Positions 42,489 to 43,828 of a stretch of 43,828 nt of DNA are shown piece by piece. The position numbers and the translations under genes were made by a program. Positions within the stretch are counted from its first letter, which is position 1. Each line of letters starts with the position of its first letter. Below the pieces are notes generated by a model. It saw nothing but the letters and a program-made list of their open reading frames with translations, made no database searches and was not told the origin of the DNA. This DNA comes from an uncultured Clostridia bacterium (GTDB lineage: Bacteria; Bacillota; Clostridia; Saccharofermentanales; Saccharofermentanaceae), in assembly GCA_937876985.1 (NCBI GenBank), contig CALEFT010000017.1:1-43828 (forward strand). Reading direction: 5' to 3'.

Positions 42489-43208
42489 TCACTCGCCTCG
42501 AAGCGCCGCCATCGGTACAAACTTCCTAACCGCCTCTAGCGCCACCAGCATCTTGTCCTTCGCCATCGCGTGATAGCCTTCACCAATTACCATGCCCGAA
42601 TCCTCAAACTCCTGCAAAAAGTATCTCTGCTCCTTGCCCTCAATTAGTCTTCCGACCCCCTCGAAAAGCATCCGCACCTCTTCATCGCTTCCGCCATGAA
42701 GTTCATCAACCACTGTCGTCCTGAATTCATAAGGCGTTCCGCTATTTCTCAATATCTCGATGCTTCTTCTTACATTCTCAATCGGTGTCTCATTAAGTCC
42801 ACACGCCCTGCCATACGATTCTGGAGCACTCTTAATATCCATCGCCACATAATCAAGAAGTCCTTCATCTAATATCTCCTTCAACCTATCTGGATAAGAA
42901 CCATTGGTATCAAGCTTCACCTTGAACCCCATCTCCTTAATCCTGGCAATAAAGTCTCTTGCATCTGGCCACATCAAAGGTTCTCCACCCGAGACGCAAA
43001 CTCCATCAAGAACTCCCTGCCTCTTCGATAAGAATTTGAAGAATTCGTCTTCTTCTAAGTGATCTTCTTCTGTCATCCTCTCTGGCACCACCAACGATGC
43101 ATTGTGACAAAAGGGACATCTAAAGTTACATCCTCTCGTAAATACAGTACAAGCAACTGTCTCTGGGAAGTCGAGAAGTGTCAGCTTCATTAGTCCACCA
43201 AGCTTCAT
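42489..43208 (-). CDS. nrdG: anaerobic ribonucleotide reductase activating enzyme (radical SAM)
   Basis: Installs the glycyl radical on NrdD. 239 residues, with the radical SAM cluster motif CNFRCPFC at about 26-33 and the SGGEPLM motif near 94. At 239 residues it is longer than the E. coli protein (about 154) and fits the longer NrdG2/pyruvate-formate-lyase-activase-like form. AGGGAGG lies nine bases before the ATG. First gene of the nrd transcript, 50 bases ahead of nrdD, behind a promoter with two NrdR boxes. Confidence 0.93.
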   Translation of the reverse strand: MKLGGLMKLTLLDFPETVACTVFTRGCNFRCPFCHNASLVVPERMTEEDHLEEDEFFKFLSKRQGVLDGVCVSGGEPLMWPDARDFIARIKEMGFKVKLDTNGSYPDRLKEILDEGLLDYVAMDIKSAPESYGRACGLNETPIENVRRSIEILRNSGTPYEFRTTVVDELHGGSDEEVRMLFEGVGRLIEGKEQRYFLQEFEDSGMVIGEGYHAMAKDKMLVALEAVRKFVPMAALRGE

Positions 43209-43278
43209 CGATTACGACCTCCCTTTACTTATCAAGATTCACTTTCAAGGGGCTACTTCCCACCTTGATTGCTTCCAC

Positions 43279-43307
43279 ATTGTACCCATATTTAGTGGTC
43301 TAGTCAA
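43279..43307 (-). promoter_or_regulatory. nrdGD promoter
   Basis: On the minus strand TTGACT (43302-43307) and TACAAT (43279-43284) are 17 bases apart, about 70 bases ahead of nrdG. An NrdR box lies between the two hexamers and another just upstream of them. Confidence 0.7.
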
Positions 43308-43330
43308 CCGTAAACCACTATATGTAGTGT
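43284..43330. promoter_or_regulatory. pair of NrdR boxes
   Basis: ACCCATATTTAGTGGT (43284-43299) and CCACTATATGTAGTGT (43315-43330) resemble the 16-bp NrdR consensus (ACACWAWATATWGTGT). Their starts are 31 bp apart, three helical turns, as is typical for NrdR pairs. One overlaps the promoter spacer, the other lies upstream of the -35. NrdR, a dATP/ATP-sensing repressor, is expected to bind here; its gene is not in the window. Confidence 0.75.
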
Positions 43331-43569
43331 TTACCCCCATTTTTGCCCTTTTGTACACTCATCCAATCGCGAATCGTTTTTTGGTGTATTTTTCCTTGCG
43401 TTTCTCTGTATTTTTTTGTCTTAGGTTCCATTCTCATGTGAAAAATGCACTTCAAATTAGATTGTTACAATTATGTTACAAACCAAAGCCCCCACAGAAA
43501 TAACCTTCATATTCTGCAATAAAAATACGGTTATCTAAATGCTATGCGAGATGTGAAATTGATATGCAT
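43331..43569. other. intergenic stretch without recognised features
   Basis: AT-rich DNA between the NrdR boxes and the second palindrome array. I find no open frame with a ribosome binding site, no RNA gene and no convincing hairpin here. GTTACAA occurs twice within about 15 bases near 43464-43480. Confidence 0.4.
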
Positions 43570-43828
43570 TCGAAATCGAGATCTTTGTATGAGTCAGGGT
43601 ATCTTGCAAGGCAGGATGCAAGCTTATAAAGTGGCGAACTACGATAAAAACCTCAAAAATTGAAATTTATCGTAGTCCTGCCACTAGCCAGAAGCCTTCT
43701 TCAAGGCTCGAACTACGATAAGAATTGAAAAAACACATTTTTATCGTAGAAAAACACGCTCCTTCAGAGACTTTATTTCATTCAAACTACGATAAAAATC
43801 TTAAAACTGCTTTTTTATCGTACTATTC
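43570..43828. repeat. phased palindrome array (element copy 2, continues past the window)
   Basis: Three 35-bp palindromic units at 43640-43674, 43714-43748 and 43788-43822 have starts exactly 74 bp apart. Unit by unit and spacer by spacer it aligns with 33545-33801, including the approximately 65-bp lead-in (ATGAGTC-GG-T-TCTTGCA), at an estimated 75-85% identity by eye. The window ends six bases after the third unit, at the same CTATTC found in copy 1. Confidence 0.85.

Noticed and set aside
1..43828. tRNA or rRNA genes
   Set aside because: I looked for cloverleaf ends and T-loop sequences in the intergenic gaps and saw none; a covariance-model scan would settle it.

Overview
The window looks like a chromosomal segment of a low- to mid-GC anaerobic Gram-positive bacterium, most likely a member of the Clostridia. 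Supporting signs are strong AGGAGG-type ribosome binding sites, a class III (oxygen-sensitive) ribonucleotide reductase, a CarD-family regulator and the polyamine and aromatic gene content. I cannot name a genus from the sequence alone. Most genes lie on the minus strand.

Layout from left to right: a PUA-less glutamate 5-kinase (proB); a spermidine/putrescine ABC importer (potD, potC, potB, potA) behind an XRE-cupin regulator with a palindromic operator; and a type I restriction-modification locus (6.9-15.4 kb). That locus has hsdR, hsdM and an expressed hsdS, two silent hsdS cassettes and a tyrosine recombinase, tied together by perfect inverted repeats: an invertible DNA-specificity switch. 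Next comes an almost complete aromatic amino acid operon (aroF, tyrA, aroB, aroA, aroC, pheA, an aroE-aroK fusion, aroQ), ending in a TrmL-like RNA methyltransferase fused to an effector-binding-like domain. Its leader encodes a Phe/Tyr-rich peptide followed by mutually exclusive antiterminator and terminator hairpins, so ribosome-mediated attenuation is the likely control.

The centre carries a CarD-like regulator, a divergent Lgt-family membrane protein, two small membrane proteins and a 1738-residue PAS/GGDEF/GGDEF/EAL protein. To the right lie a MacB-type ABC exporter, a PgaC/PgaD-type poly-N-acetylglucosamine synthase pair (a plausible cyclic-di-GMP target of the large protein), a SIMPL-domain protein, and nrdG-nrdD behind a promoter with two NrdR boxes spaced 31 bp. 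NrdD carries a fused C-terminal redoxin domain.

Two signals are not explained by the genes. (1) A diverged intergenic element occurs at 33.5-33.95 kb and again at the right edge. It is an array of 35-bp palindromes (TACGATAA...TTATCGTA) at starts 74, 74, 85 and 74 bp apart, close to whole helical turns, and the spacers are also conserved between loci. (2) The octamer CGAAAAGC occurs about 27 times on both strands, roughly twenty-fold above expectation, in genes and intergenic DNA, but not at all in the 8.8-kb restriction locus. That suggests a genome-wide signal such as an uptake-type sequence, and a recently acquired restriction island. All counts and alignments were made by eye.
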